Shown here piece after piece: positions 45,488 through 54,440 of a DNA stretch of 64,000 nucleotides. The position numbers and the translations under genes were made by a program. Positions within the stretch are counted from its first letter, which is position 1. The number at the start of each line of letters is the position of its first letter. Source of the stretch: JAHJQQ01 sp963737555. GTDB taxonomy: Bacteria; Pseudomonadota; Gammaproteobacteria; Thiohalobacterales; Thiohalobacteraceae. The notes under the pieces were generated by a model that searched no databases, was not told where the DNA came from, and saw only the letters and a program-made list of their open reading frames with translations. The stretch covers positions 62,001 to 126,000 of the forward strand of contig CAVTTB010000009.1 of NCBI GenBank assembly GCA_963737555.1. Reading direction: 5' to 3'.

Positions 45488-46264
45488 ATGTGCGAACTTT
45501 TTGGCATTAGCAGTGACCGGCCGCTGAATTTGTCGACGTTGCTCGACCGTTTCAGTCAGCGCGGTGGGGCCGCCGCCGACAATCCGGACGGTTGGGGGTT
45601 CGCCTATCGCGAGGCTGACGTTTGGCGCGTGCATAAGGCGCCGGAAGCGGCGGCTGGCAGTGCAGAGTTCGCGCGGCTCGCCCAAACCGCCACGTCGGAT
45701 CTCTTGATCGCCCATGTGCGCAAGGCCAATCCAGTCACCGCGCAGGTGCATGCCAACACACATCCCTTCGTGCGCAGCTGCTGCGGCAGGGAATGGGTGT
45801 TCGCCCATAACGGCAAGCTGTCGGAAGTCGTGCAACCGGACGGTTGCTGCCATCCACAGATATCGCAGCCGCTGGGCGAGACCGACTCCGAACATGCCTT
45901 TTGTTTTCTGCTCGATGAAATCGCCACTGTCTTCGCCGACGACGCTGTCCACAGCAAATCGTTCTGGCTACAGACGGTTGTGCGACTCAGTGACAGCATC
46001 GCCGGGCAGGGACGGTTTAATTTCCTGATGTCGGATGGGATACATCTGCTCGCGTATGGACATGACCGCTTGTACCGCCTGCGACATCGCGACAAGGGCA
46101 TCACAACGGTACAGATCGCTTCGGAGCCACTGACCGACGATGGAGGCTGGGAAATATTCAAGCCGGGTGAGTTGCTGGTTGCCCGGCATGGCGAGGTCGT
46201 GACGGTCATGCAGTCACGATGCGCAGAACGCACGGGCGTTGTCAGCCAGTGCATAGGGGGATGA
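45488..46264 (+). CDS. Class II glutamine amidotransferase (YafJ-like)
   Basis: A 258-residue N-terminal-nucleophile protein. Cys2 ('MCELFGISSDRP') is the catalytic residue after Met removal. 'NPDGWGFAYREADVW', 'LLIAHVRKANPVTAQVHANT' and 'WVFAHNGKLSEV' are family motifs. It releases ammonia from glutamine or acts on an unknown amide; the E. coli YafJ relative is not well defined. It overlaps by four bases (ATGA) the gene for a GltD-like fusion protein. That is suggestive, because glutamate synthase pairs a class II amidotransferase with GltD. Confidence 0.85.
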   Translation: MCELFGISSDRPLNLSTLLDRFSQRGGAAADNPDGWGFAYREADVWRVHKAPEAAAGSAEFARLAQTATSDLLIAHVRKANPVTAQVHANTHPFVRSCCGREWVFAHNGKLSEVVQPDGCCHPQISQPLGETDSEHAFCFLLDEIATVFADDAVHSKSFWLQTVVRLSDSIAGQGRFNFLMSDGIHLLAYGHDRLYRLRHRDKGITTVQIASEPLTDDGGWEIFKPGELLVARHGEVVTVMQSRCAERTGVVSQCIGG

Positions 46265-48771
46265 CGATGTCTGCAACCGCGCAGTCGTTCAAGCTGGAAC
46301 AGCCGATCCGCTATATGCCCCGGCCGCTCGCCGCGACGCAACAGGATTCGCTGCCGGGACGCTATCCACTCGTGGTTCAGTTGTTGAGCATGGCCGCATT
46401 CACCGTGGCCTTCTTCGGCTGGCTCAACGAGAGCTGGTTGATGCTGTTCGACAATCCCATCTGGCTCAACCACTACACCGAATACGCGCTGATCTCTCGC
46501 CTTCGGCATCTGGCGCATCGTCGCCGAACGAAATCCCTACACGCGCAAGCGGCTTATCATCCTGGTCTCGATGGTCACGGTGTTCTGGTGGCTCATTCCT
46601 TGGCTGATGCCATTCTACGAGCCCTACGTCGGTTATCTGTGGGGACAGCCGGTATTCCCCTCACTGCATGTGCCGGGCACGGTCACGTTCTTTCTGATCC
46701 TGGCCGCGGTGTTCCTGTTCGGTCGGCGGGTGATCTGCGGTTTCAACTGTCCCTGCGTGGGCGTGCGCGAGACCGTCGGCTTTGCGTTTCGCGACCGCAC
46801 TGTGCGCGGCAAGTGGGCTTGGCGGCTGCGCCACAGCAAATGGTTCTTCTTCATCTATTACGTCGGCGTGATGATCGTCACCCAGTATCCGCCCAGCACC
46901 TGGACGGTGAGCTTCGTCGGCGGTTTCTATGCACTCGTCGGCCTGACTTACTTCGGCACTTTCTTCATCGCGCCCGTGGTCGGCAATCGTTTCTACTGCC
47001 GTTATCTGTGTCCGTACGGCGCGACCTTCGGGCTGCTCAATCATGCTGGTTTCTACGATCTCAAGCTCGACGCCGACAAATGCAACGACTGCCGTCGCTG
47101 CGAGCAGGTCTGCGATATGGGCATCCCGGTGTGGGAGCAAGGCAAGGTGCATGGCCGCGTGACCGGCATCGAGGATTGCATGGGCTGCGCGCGCTGCGTG
47201 GTGTCCTGCCCGACCGACGCGTTGGAGATCCGCGATGTGCGCAATCTGTTCCGGCCGAAGTCTGGTACAGAACGCCAGTCATCTGCTCAAGCGTGCGCCG
47301 CAACCGGAATCGCCGCGCCGCGAGCCGGAGACGCGTCCCGCGTCCGAGCGCCGCAACGATTGGAAAGAGATCTACACGCCGCCCGGCATCGCGCAGATCG
47401 CGGAACAGGCCGCGCGTTGTCTCGATTGCGGCGTGCCGGGTTGCCGCAATGCCTGTCCGCTCGCCAACCGCATCCCTGATTGGCTGAAGGCGGCCGCGCG
47501 CGGCGACATCATCGCTGCCGCCGAGATTGCGCATGACACCAGCGCGCTGCCGGAGGTGTGCGGGCGCTTGTGCCCGCAACATCGTTTGTGCGAAGGCGGT
47601 TGTACGTTGGCACAGCCTGATCGATATCCTGGCGACAATGCCGTGACCATCGGCGCTATCGAACGCGCCATTACCGATCACGCGCTGGCGCAAGGTTGGC
47701 AACCGGCCGCGCCCGCCAAGTCCCGGCGTGAATCGGTTGCCGTGATCGGCGCCGGTCCCGCGGGGCTTGCCTGCGCGGAGCGCTTGGCGCGTGCGGGCGT
47801 CGCGGTCACCGTCTACGACCGCGAGCCACGCATCGGCGGTTTGCTCGCCAGCGGCGTGCCGTCGTTCAAGCTCGAACCGGAGGTGCTCGAACGACGCGCA
47901 TCGATCCTGCGCGCGCTGGGCATCGAATTCGTGCTCGGTGTCGAGGTCGATGCGCATCGTGTACGTGCGCTGCGCGCACGGCATGCCGCCGTATTCATCG
48001 GCACCGGCGCACAGCGCCCACGTCCGGTAAATATTTCCGGGCAGTCACTGGCGGGTGTGCATGAAGGGTTGGCCTTCCTGCGCGCGGTGGCGGGTGAAAT
48101 GATTGCGGGGGGGAGAGAGGATTCTCCCCCTCGCAGTCAGCCCGCGCAGGGCTTGCCCGAGCAGGCGGAATTAACATAACGGCCGCCATGTGCTGGTGCT
48201 GGGTGGTGGTGACACGGCCATGGATTGTGTGCGCAGTGCTGTACGGTTGGATGCAGCGGCCACCGTGGTCTATCGCGGTACGGAGACGAAGCTGCGCGCC
48301 TCGCCGCGCGAAGCCAAGGCTGCGCGCGAGGAGGGCGCGGAGTTTCTGTTCGAACATACCCCGCTCGCCATCGAAGGTGATGTGCAGGTCACCGGACTGC
48401 GCTGCGCGACACCGGCGGGCGAGCAACTGTTGGACTGCGATACGGTGATCCTCGCCTTCGGCTTTATCGCCGATCCACCCGAGTGGCTGGCCGCGTTCGA
48501 GGTCGCGACGGATAGCGAAGGCCGTATCCGCATCGATGCCCAGGGGCGCACGTCGCAGTCGGATATTTATGCCGGTGGCGACAACACCCACGGCCCGGAT
48601 CTGGTGGTGACCGCGTTGGCAGCCGGGCGTCGCGCAGCCGAGGCGATCCTGAACGACATCGGTATTCAGGGTGGCTTGCGGCGCGCCGTCGGCATACACA
48701 GAGAGCGACCGAATGCGGCATTGCCGCAACCGCTGGCCGCGCGCGCGACCATCACGGGTCACACTGTGTGA
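46261..48771 (+). CDS. Membrane 4Fe-4S protein fused to GltD-like NAD(P)H oxidoreductase (three apparent frameshifts)
   Basis: Reconstructed as one protein of about 835 residues; three +1 shifts, once removed, leave an exact multiple of three. The N-terminal part is NapH/YccM-like with several membrane helices, 'CGFNCPC' and 'CRYLCPYG', then two ferredoxin clusters ('CNDCRRCEQVCDMG', 'CMGCARCVVSCPTDA'). The C-terminal part is GltD-like: 'CLDCGVPGCRNACPLANRIP', FAD site 'VAVIGAGPAGLACAERLARAG', NAD(P) site 'VLVLGGGDTAMDC' and 'DIYAGGDNTHGPDLVVTALA'. Shifts lie at about 46495 (ISR/ILAFGIW), 47262-47264 (extra T before CTGGTACAG) and 48176 (ACATAAC). A two-hairpin repeat sits inside at 48107-48171. 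It likely passes electrons between NAD(P)H and the multihaem cytochromes that follow. Confidence 0.8.
48107..48171 (+). repeat. Two-hairpin repeat element, copy 1 (inside the GltD-like gene)
   Basis: Hairpin 1: GGGGGAGA (48109-48116) with TCTCCCCC (48123-48130). Hairpin 2: GGGC-TT-GCCC (48149-48158) inside CCGC (48142-48145) and GCGG (48165-48168). Shares AGTCAGCCCGCGCAG (48135-48149) and the CGAGCAGG...CGGAAT tail with copy 2 at 49564. In this place it adds an in-frame stretch, 'GREDSPPRSQPAQGLPEQA', between two conserved blocks of the oxidoreductase. Confidence 0.8.
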
Positions 48772-49529
48772 AACGCGCATCCGCGTACCTGCTGGCGGTC
48801 ATCCTCGTGGCGTTCAGTGCGTCGAGCCAGGCCAGCCACAATTGGGGCGGCATCGACGTGTGCACTGCCTACCGCGGAACTGCGCCGCCCGGTATCGATC
48901 CCGCCACACTGCCCGAACCGCAGGGGCGCGGTGCGCAGTTGCTGCAACAGTATTGCGTGCAATGCCACGCGCTGACCGGACCCGGCCGACACACGGCCGA
49001 GGAATGGCCCGTCGTGCTCGAACGCATGCGTATGCTCATGGATGTGTCGCGGCGCTTCCGCGGGCTGATGGGCAGCATCCAGATGCCGGATGCAAAGGAA
49101 TTGCGCGCGCTCGGCGAATACCTTGCCGGTCACGCCTTGCAACCGATGCGTGGCACGCCGCGCGGTGCCGGCGCGCAGGTGTTCATGACCGCATGCGCGG
49201 CCTGTCATACGTTGCCGGACCCGCGCCAGTACCGTGCGGCGGAGTGGCCGCAGCTCGTCGCGCAGATGCGGGACAAGGCCGACATCATGGGCCGTACCGA
49301 TCTGAACGAGTCCCTGGCAAGCGATGACATGCTCGCTTACCTGCAACGCAACGCCGCCGATCGGCTGGTTGCCGATCCGCATGGCAATGCCGGTGTGGCG
49401 CCGGTGTCGATGACGTCGAACGATGAACGCGTGCCGCAGTATGGTCTGGAACGGCTGGTCTGGTTGACACCGTTCTTCGTCGTGATCGGGCTGGGGCTGT
49501 GGCGCTGGTGGGCGCGGCGTCAACTATGA
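48768..49529 (+). CDS. Di-haem cytochrome c with C-terminal membrane anchor
   Basis: A 253-residue protein starting at GTG 48768, overlapping the previous stop. A signal peptide (1-22, '...VAFSASSQAS') is followed by two haem sites, CVQCH (in 'QYCVQCHALTGPGR') and CAACH (in 'MTACAACHTLPDP'). A C-terminal helix ('LVWLTPFFVVIGLGLWRWW') anchors it facing the periplasm. Each half resembles the same cytochrome module, so it may derive from a duplication. It probably links the membrane Fe-S/flavoprotein and the octahaem protein in electron flow. Confidence 0.88.
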   Translation: MKRASAYLLAVILVAFSASSQASHNWGGIDVCTAYRGTAPPGIDPATLPEPQGRGAQLLQQYCVQCHALTGPGRHTAEEWPVVLERMRMLMDVSRRFRGLMGSIQMPDAKELRALGEYLAGHALQPMRGTPRGAGAQVFMTACAACHTLPDPRQYRAAEWPQLVAQMRDKADIMGRTDLNESLASDDMLAYLQRNAADRLVADPHGNAGVAPVSMTSNDERVPQYGLERLVWLTPFFVVIGLGLWRWWARRQL

Positions 49530-49563
49530 AACTGGAATCCTTTGTCCTTACCGATGAGGGGTT

Positions 49564-49634
49564 CCAAGGGGGAGCGTCGGAGCGCTTCCCCCTTGGAGTC
49601 AGCCCGCGCAGAACTTGTTCGAGCAGGGCGGAAT
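49564..49634 (+). repeat. Two-hairpin repeat element, copy 2
   Basis: Hairpin 1: CCAAGGGGGA (49564-49573) with TCCCCCTTGG (49587-49596). Hairpin 2: GAAC-TT-GTTC (49611-49620) within CCGC (49604-49607) and GCGG (49628-49631). Compared with copy 1 (GGGC-TT-GCCC), both strands of the inner stem changed together, so the pairing is conserved. The 3' end lies four bases before the octahaem cytochrome ATG and supplies its GGGCGGAA ribosome-site-like sequence. Confidence 0.8.
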
Positions 49635-49637
49635 CAG

Positions 49638-50999
49638 ATGAAACGCCGCACCTACATCTGGGTCACGTTTATCCTCATCGCCGTACTGGTGCCGGCGGGT
49701 TACGCCTATGTCGCCTGGAGTAAAAGCGGTCCGGGCGCGGGCTTGTATTCGCGTGTCTGGGAACCAGAACCGGTGTTCGCCTACTGGCATCCCGACCGAT
49801 TCTACAAGTCTGTCGATAGCGTGAGCGGTATCTTCGAGGGCAGTCAATGCGTGAGCTGCCATGAAGGTGTGACGCCGGGCATCGTCAAGGACTGGAAGGC
49901 CAGCCGCCATGCGCAGCCGCGCAGCAATGGTGAACCGGTGTATTGCAGCGAGTGTCATGGCACGGATCACAGCGCCTTGCATATGCCTACGCCGAATGTT
50001 TGTGCGGACTGTCATGCCAGTCGTGTTGCGGAATTCCATGACGAGAAACGTTTCGGCTTTCCAAGTCATGCACTGGCGATGGATCGTGCCGTGGATGCGA
50101 AGCACTTCGCCGACAAACCCAAGGCCGAAGTGGCCTCCTGTGTGCAATGTCATTCGGTGGCGACCAAGTGCGATTCCTGTCACACCCGACATCGCTTTTC
50201 CGCCGCCGAGGCGCGTCGCCCCGAGGCGTGCATCACCTGTCATAGCGGACCGCCGCACCCGGACGACGAAACCTATTTTCATTCATTGCACGGGCAGATT
50301 TATCTCAACGAAGGCGCGACATGGGATTGGTCCAAGCCGCTCATAAAGGGCAATTACCGTTCGCCGACCTGCGCCTACTGCCACATGCGCGACGGCAAGC
50401 ATCAGGTGGCCGACAAGACCATCTGGAAGTTCGGTTTGCAGCAGATCAACCCACTCACCTCGGGCAATGAGGTCAAACGTCGCGCCTGGGTCGAGGTGTG
50501 CAGCGATTGCCATGATGCGCAGTGGTCCGCGCAGCAATTGCGCGACCTCGATGCGGAACGCAAACGTGCTTGGTCGAAGCTGGATGTGGCGGAGGACGCG
50601 CTCAAGGATCTGCGCAAGGATGACCTGCTGCATCCCGGTCCGCGCGAACGCCCGCCTTATCCTATGAACTCGCCGGATGCGTTGTGGCCGAAGGCGCATA
50701 TCGGTTATCTGGAAGGGCAGGCATCCGCGTTCTACAACGTCTCGCCCATCGAACGCGATTATTTCGAGATGTGGTATTTCGACAATCTCGCGGCCTACAA
50801 GGCGGCAGCGCATTCCTCGCCGGGCGATGTCGATGCGGCGCACCAGCGGCTGAATAATAATCTGACCAAGCTGCTCAGTGCGGCAGAGGCTCTGCGTGCA
50901 CTGGGTGAGGCCGAGCAGCTGCACACCGGTCAGCGCGCCGAACCCGGCAAGTTCTGGATCGACGGCGAATACACATCGCACAATCGGGAACACAACTGA
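49638..50999 (+). CDS. Octahaem cytochrome c, hydroxylamine-oxidoreductase-like
   Basis: A 453-residue protein from ATG 49638. An uncleaved N-terminal helix ('YIWVTFILIAVLVPAGYAYV') anchors it. Eight CxxCH sites are present: CVSCH, CSECH, CADCH, CVQCH, CDSCH, CITCH, CAYCH and CSDCH. The spacing, 'WDWSKPLIKGNYRSPTCAYC' and the C-terminal helical region 'EMWYFDNLAAYKAAAHSSP' resemble the HAO family of octahaem proteins. These oxidise hydroxylamine or hydrazine, or run in reverse to reduce nitrite or hydroxylamine. Whether the P460 crosslinking tyrosine is present cannot be judged by eye. A pentahaem relative follows directly. Confidence 0.85.
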   Translation: MKRRTYIWVTFILIAVLVPAGYAYVAWSKSGPGAGLYSRVWEPEPVFAYWHPDRFYKSVDSVSGIFEGSQCVSCHEGVTPGIVKDWKASRHAQPRSNGEPVYCSECHGTDHSALHMPTPNVCADCHASRVAEFHDEKRFGFPSHALAMDRAVDAKHFADKPKAEVASCVQCHSVATKCDSCHTRHRFSAAEARRPEACITCHSGPPHPDDETYFHSLHGQIYLNEGATWDWSKPLIKGNYRSPTCAYCHMRDGKHQVADKTIWKFGLQQINPLTSGNEVKRRAWVEVCSDCHDAQWSAQQLRDLDAERKRAWSKLDVAEDALKDLRKDDLLHPGPRERPPYPMNSPDALWPKAHIGYLEGQASAFYNVSPIERDYFEMWYFDNLAAYKAAAHSSPGDVDAAHQRLNNNLTKLLSAAEALRALGEAEQLHTGQRAEPGKFWIDGEYTSHNREHN

Positions 51000-51850
51000 T
51001 GCTGCGCGGATTTATTGCACTGCTGATGTTGTGTATGAGTGGTTTGGCACAGGCCGCTGAACGCCCGACCGGCCCCGTCGAGGATGCACAGTGCGTGAGC
51101 TGTCATACCGAGTTGCAGCCACGCCTGGTGCAGGCGTGGCGTGCCAGCGGTCACGGCGTGGCGAAGGCGAACTGCGTGAGTTGTCACGGGGCGGTGCATG
51201 ACGGCGGCTTGCGCGCCCGTCAAGGCGCAGCGTGCGTCGACTGCCATGGCGGCGCCAAGTCGCCGACCGTGCACAGTTACGCCAGTTCCAAGCACGGCAT
51301 CATCGCTAAACTGGAAGGCGCGGACTGGGACTGGACCCAGCCGCTGCGCGCGGCCAACTATCGCACGCCCAACTGTGCCTACTGTCATATGTATGCGGGC
51401 GAGCACGACACGCGGCGTCTGCTCGCGAACGATAGCGATCCGGCCGCGACCACACGTGCCCGCGATGCCGCCAAGGCAGTCTGTTACGATTGCCATGCGC
51501 CACGGTATATCGGCCGACAGGACGAGACCGGCGTGCGCATGCTGGAGATTGCGCAGATGAAGTTGGGCGAGGGCGATACATTGGTGCAGAGTGCGCGTGA
51601 TGCCTATTCGGATGTTGAACTGGCCGAGGCATTGCGACTGCTGGCGCGGATGCAGGCGCATGTGACGAATGTGCGTTTGGGCGTCGCGCACCAGTCGCCC
51701 GATTACCAATGGTGGCATGGACAACCGGCGCTGGACGGCGATCTGCTGCGCATCAAAGGCGAGCTGAGCCGTTTGGGCCGGAGCGGGCCGAACACGATAT
51801 CGGGGGCGGGAATGAATGCAGCGCCGCCGCCGTCACAGTCGAGTGACTGA
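50999..51850 (+). CDS. Pentahaem cytochrome c (short HAO-like paralogue)
   Basis: A 283-residue secreted cytochrome with signal peptide ('MLCMSGLAQAAERP') and five CxxCH sites: CVSCH, CVSCH, CVDCH, CAYCH and CYDCH. The block 'EGADWDWTQPLRAANYRTP' before CAYCH is plainly homologous to the octahaem neighbour, so the pair is related by duplication with haem loss or gain. It starts on the last base of the octahaem stop codon. The C-terminus is a helical bundle with a Gly/Pro/Ser tail. It is probably the soluble or partner subunit of the octahaem protein. Confidence 0.87.
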   Translation: MLRGFIALLMLCMSGLAQAAERPTGPVEDAQCVSCHTELQPRLVQAWRASGHGVAKANCVSCHGAVHDGGLRARQGAACVDCHGGAKSPTVHSYASSKHGIIAKLEGADWDWTQPLRAANYRTPNCAYCHMYAGEHDTRRLLANDSDPAATTRARDAAKAVCYDCHAPRYIGRQDETGVRMLEIAQMKLGEGDTLVQSARDAYSDVELAEALRLLARMQAHVTNVRLGVAHQSPDYQWWHGQPALDGDLLRIKGELSRLGRSGPNTISGAGMNAAPPPSQSSD

Positions 51851-51873
51851 GGTATCCATTGAGGAGAGTTCCT

Positions 51874-52780
51874 ATGCAAAGCCGATTCTTGAAATTGCTG
51901 TTCGCGGCGTTCCTGGTCATTCAGGTCGCAGCCCCTGTCTCTGCCGAGGAGGTCAAGCTCGAACATGCGGGGCTGACCTTGAATGCGAATCTGTCGGCCG
52001 CACAGGACAACTGGAAGGACGGCCCGGTGCTGCTGATCACGCATGGCACGCTGGCGCACAACGGTATGGAGATTATCACTACTGTGCAGAGTCTGTTCGC
52101 GGAACAAGGCATGAGTTCACTCGCGATAAATCTAAGTCTGGGTCTCGACGATCGGCATGGCATGTACGACTGTGCGGTACCGCATACGCATCGACACACG
52201 GATGCGCTCGACGAGATCGGCGTGTGGCTGGCGTGGCTCAAGGCGCAGGGCGTGAAGGAGGTGGTGCTGGTGGGACATTCCCGCAGCGGTGATCAGACGG
52301 CCTGGTTTGCGGTCGAACGCCCCGATCCCGCAGTTAAAGGCGTGTTGCTGATCGCGCCGATGACCTGGAGTGAGGCCTACGCGATAAGCGACTATCAGAA
52401 GCGCTTCAATACCGAACTGGCGCCGGTACTGAAACGTGCCGAGGATCTGGTCGCAGCGGGCAAGGGTTCAGACTGGCTGGATAAAACCGGCTTCATCTAT
52501 TGTCCAGACGCGAAGGTGCAAGCGCAGGCGTTTGTGTCCTATCACGCATCCGACGAGCGTTTTGATACCCCAACGCTGCTACCCCGTATCAAGGTGCCCG
52601 TGCTGGTGTATCGCGGGTACGGACGATGATGTCGTACCGGATGTGGCGGAGAGGGTCACGCCGCATGTGGATGGCAAACACATTCGCCTCGTGGTGATCG
52701 ATGGCGCCGATCACTATTTCCGCGATCTCTATGCGGATGAACTGGTCGAGCACGCCAAGGCGTTCATCGAATCGCTGTGA
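51874..52780 (+). CDS. Secreted alpha/beta hydrolase (one apparent frameshift)
   Basis: Reconstructed length is about 301 residues from ATG 51874, with ribosome site GAGGAGAG. A signal peptide ('LLFAAFLVIQVAAPVSAEE') is followed by an alpha/beta hydrolase fold: 'GPVLLITHGTLAHNGME' (oxyanion His-Gly), nucleophile elbow 'VVLVGHSRSGDQTAW', acid in 'GTDDDVVPD' and His in 'IDGADHYFRDL'. A +1 shift at about 52614-52616, in a GGG, separates 'VPVLVYRG' from 'TDDDVVPD'. The substrate is unknown. It ends the cytochrome operon. Confidence 0.82.
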
Positions 52781-52783
52781 TCC

Positions 52784-53452
52784 ATGGAGACGATGTCGAT
52801 CGAAGCGGCCGAGCGCTATGAAAGCTGGTATAACACACCACGCGGTCGCTGGATTGCGGATACCGAGTTTGAGTTGATGATGCAACTGCTACGGCCGGAT
52901 GCTGGCGCAACGCTGCTCGATGTCGGCAGCGGCACGGGACAGTTCAGCCGACGCTTCGCGCGAGCGGGTCTTGACGTCGTCAGCCTCGATCCGGCGCCGG
53001 CCATGCTCACAGTTGCGCGGCGCTACGTACCTGAAGTGTCGTGCGTACGTGGCAACGCACTTGCACTGCCGTATCAAGACCAGTCCTTCGATTATGTTGC
53101 GGCCGTGACCAGCCTCTGCTTTGTTGAACCGCCGCTGCGCGCGCTGGCAGAAATGTGGCGCGTCTGTCGTCGCGGTGTGATCCTCGGGCTGTTGAATCGT
53201 CAGAGTTTGCTGTATCGATTCAAACACGATCGGGGTGGTTATCGGGGCGCGCGTTGGGATCGACTGGACGACGTCAGGCGTTGGTGCAATGCCCTAGACC
53301 CACGACCGCGCATGAGCTTTGCGACCGGTGTATTCTTGCCGGGCGGTGGTCGGTTGGCACAACGCATCGAAACATGGGTTCCCGCAACCATACCCTGGGG
53401 TGGTTTTCTCGCCGTTGCGCTGCACCGGCCTAATGATTATTCGAATAGCTGA
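52784..53452 (+). CDS. Class I SAM-dependent methyltransferase
   Basis: A 222-residue protein starting three bases after the hydrolase. SAM motif I is 'ATLLDVGSGTGQFSRRFARAG', motif II 'VVSLDPAPAMLTVARR', and motif III follows ('DYVAAVTSLCFVEPPLRAL'). It belongs to the Methyltransf_11 group and resembles UbiE/small-molecule methyltransferases. It lacks the Cys set of arsenite methyltransferase ArsM. Because the next three genes resemble an arsenosugar-type set, it may act in the same pathway, which is only inference. Confidence 0.82.
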   Translation: METMSIEAAERYESWYNTPRGRWIADTEFELMMQLLRPDAGATLLDVGSGTGQFSRRFARAGLDVVSLDPAPAMLTVARRYVPEVSCVRGNALALPYQDQSFDYVAAVTSLCFVEPPLRALAEMWRVCRRGVILGLLNRQSLLYRFKHDRGGYRGARWDRLDDVRRWCNALDPRPRMSFATGVFLPGGGRLAQRIETWVPATIPWGGFLAVALHRPNDYSNS

Positions 53453-53461
53453 GATCGCGCT

Positions 53462-54428
53462 ATGCATGCAACTTTACCGCTGTTGAAGAACACCGATTTC
53501 CCGCCGCTGCGGCGTGAGCGACTCACGACCTTGCAGGTCAATCTCGGTTACCGCTGCAATCAATCTTGTCTGCATTGTCATGTGAATGCCGGACCGAGTC
53601 GCCGTGAGGAGATGAGCGAAGAAACGGTTGGCGAGGTGCTGGATTATCTCCAGTCCAGCGGGGTCGGTACGCTCGATATTACCGGCGGCGCACCGGAGTT
53701 GAATCCGCATTTCCGGACTCTGGTGCGCGAGGCGCATGCACGTGGCGTACGGATCATCGATCGCTGCAATCTGACCATTTTCGAGGAGCCAGGACACGAA
53801 GACCTGCCGGAGTTTCTGGCGGAACACAAGGTCGAAGTCATTGCCTCGCTGCCGTGCTATCTGGAAGAGAACGTGACGGCGCAGCGCGGCGTGGGTGTGT
53901 ATGCGGCGAGTCTGCGCGGTCTGCAACGGCTCAATGCGCTGGGCTATGGCAAGCCCGGCAGTGGTCTGCTGCTGAATCTTATGTATAACCCGATCGGTCC
54001 CGCGTTGCCGCCGAATCAGTGCGCGTTGGAGGCGGACTATCGGCGCGAATTGCAGGCGCGTGCCGGCGTCGAGTTCAATCATTTGTATGTGCTCACCAAT
54101 ATGCCGATCCAGCGCTTCGGCAGCACGCTGATCTCGCATGGCCAGTTCCACGATTACATGGCGCTGCTGCGCGGCGCGCACCGCGATGAAAACCTGCAAC
54201 AGGTGATGTGCCGGACGCTGGTGAGTGTGGATTGGCAGGGCTATGTGTACGACTGCGATTTCAACCAGATGTTGGGGGTCGGTCATGAATGGTCGGCGCG
54301 TGCATGTGCGTGAACTGATCGGACATGATCTCTGCGGCGACTCGATTGCGGTCGCCGATCATTGTTACGGATGTACCGCAGGGCAGGGCGCCAGTTGCGG
54401 CGGTGCGTTGGACGCTGCTCGATCTTAA
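53462..54428 (+). CDS. arsS: ArsS-like radical SAM protein with Cys-rich C-terminal domain (one apparent frameshift)
   Basis: Reconstructed length is about 321 residues. Radical SAM motif CxxxCxxC is in 'GYRCNQSCLHCHVNAGPSRR'; 'TLDITGGAPELNPHFRTLV' follows. The C-terminal Cys-rich domain has 'DCDFNQMLG' and 'HCYGCTAGQGASCGG', the position where selenocysteine occurs in some relatives; here it is Cys (TGT). A +1 shift in the run of five G at 54275-54279 separates the two. With four G the frame runs 'NQMLGSVMNGRRVHVREL'. This is the family known as radical SAM/Cys-rich selenodomain protein, now linked to arsenosugar biosynthesis. Two transferases that accompany it elsewhere follow directly. Confidence 0.85.
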
Positions 54429-54440
54429 TCGTGTGACTGT

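Noticed and set aside
48190..48771. A separate small oxidoreductase starting at GTG 48190
   Set aside because: It begins in the middle of the NAD(P)-binding site and lacks the FAD half; it is the frameshifted C-terminus of the GltD-like fusion.
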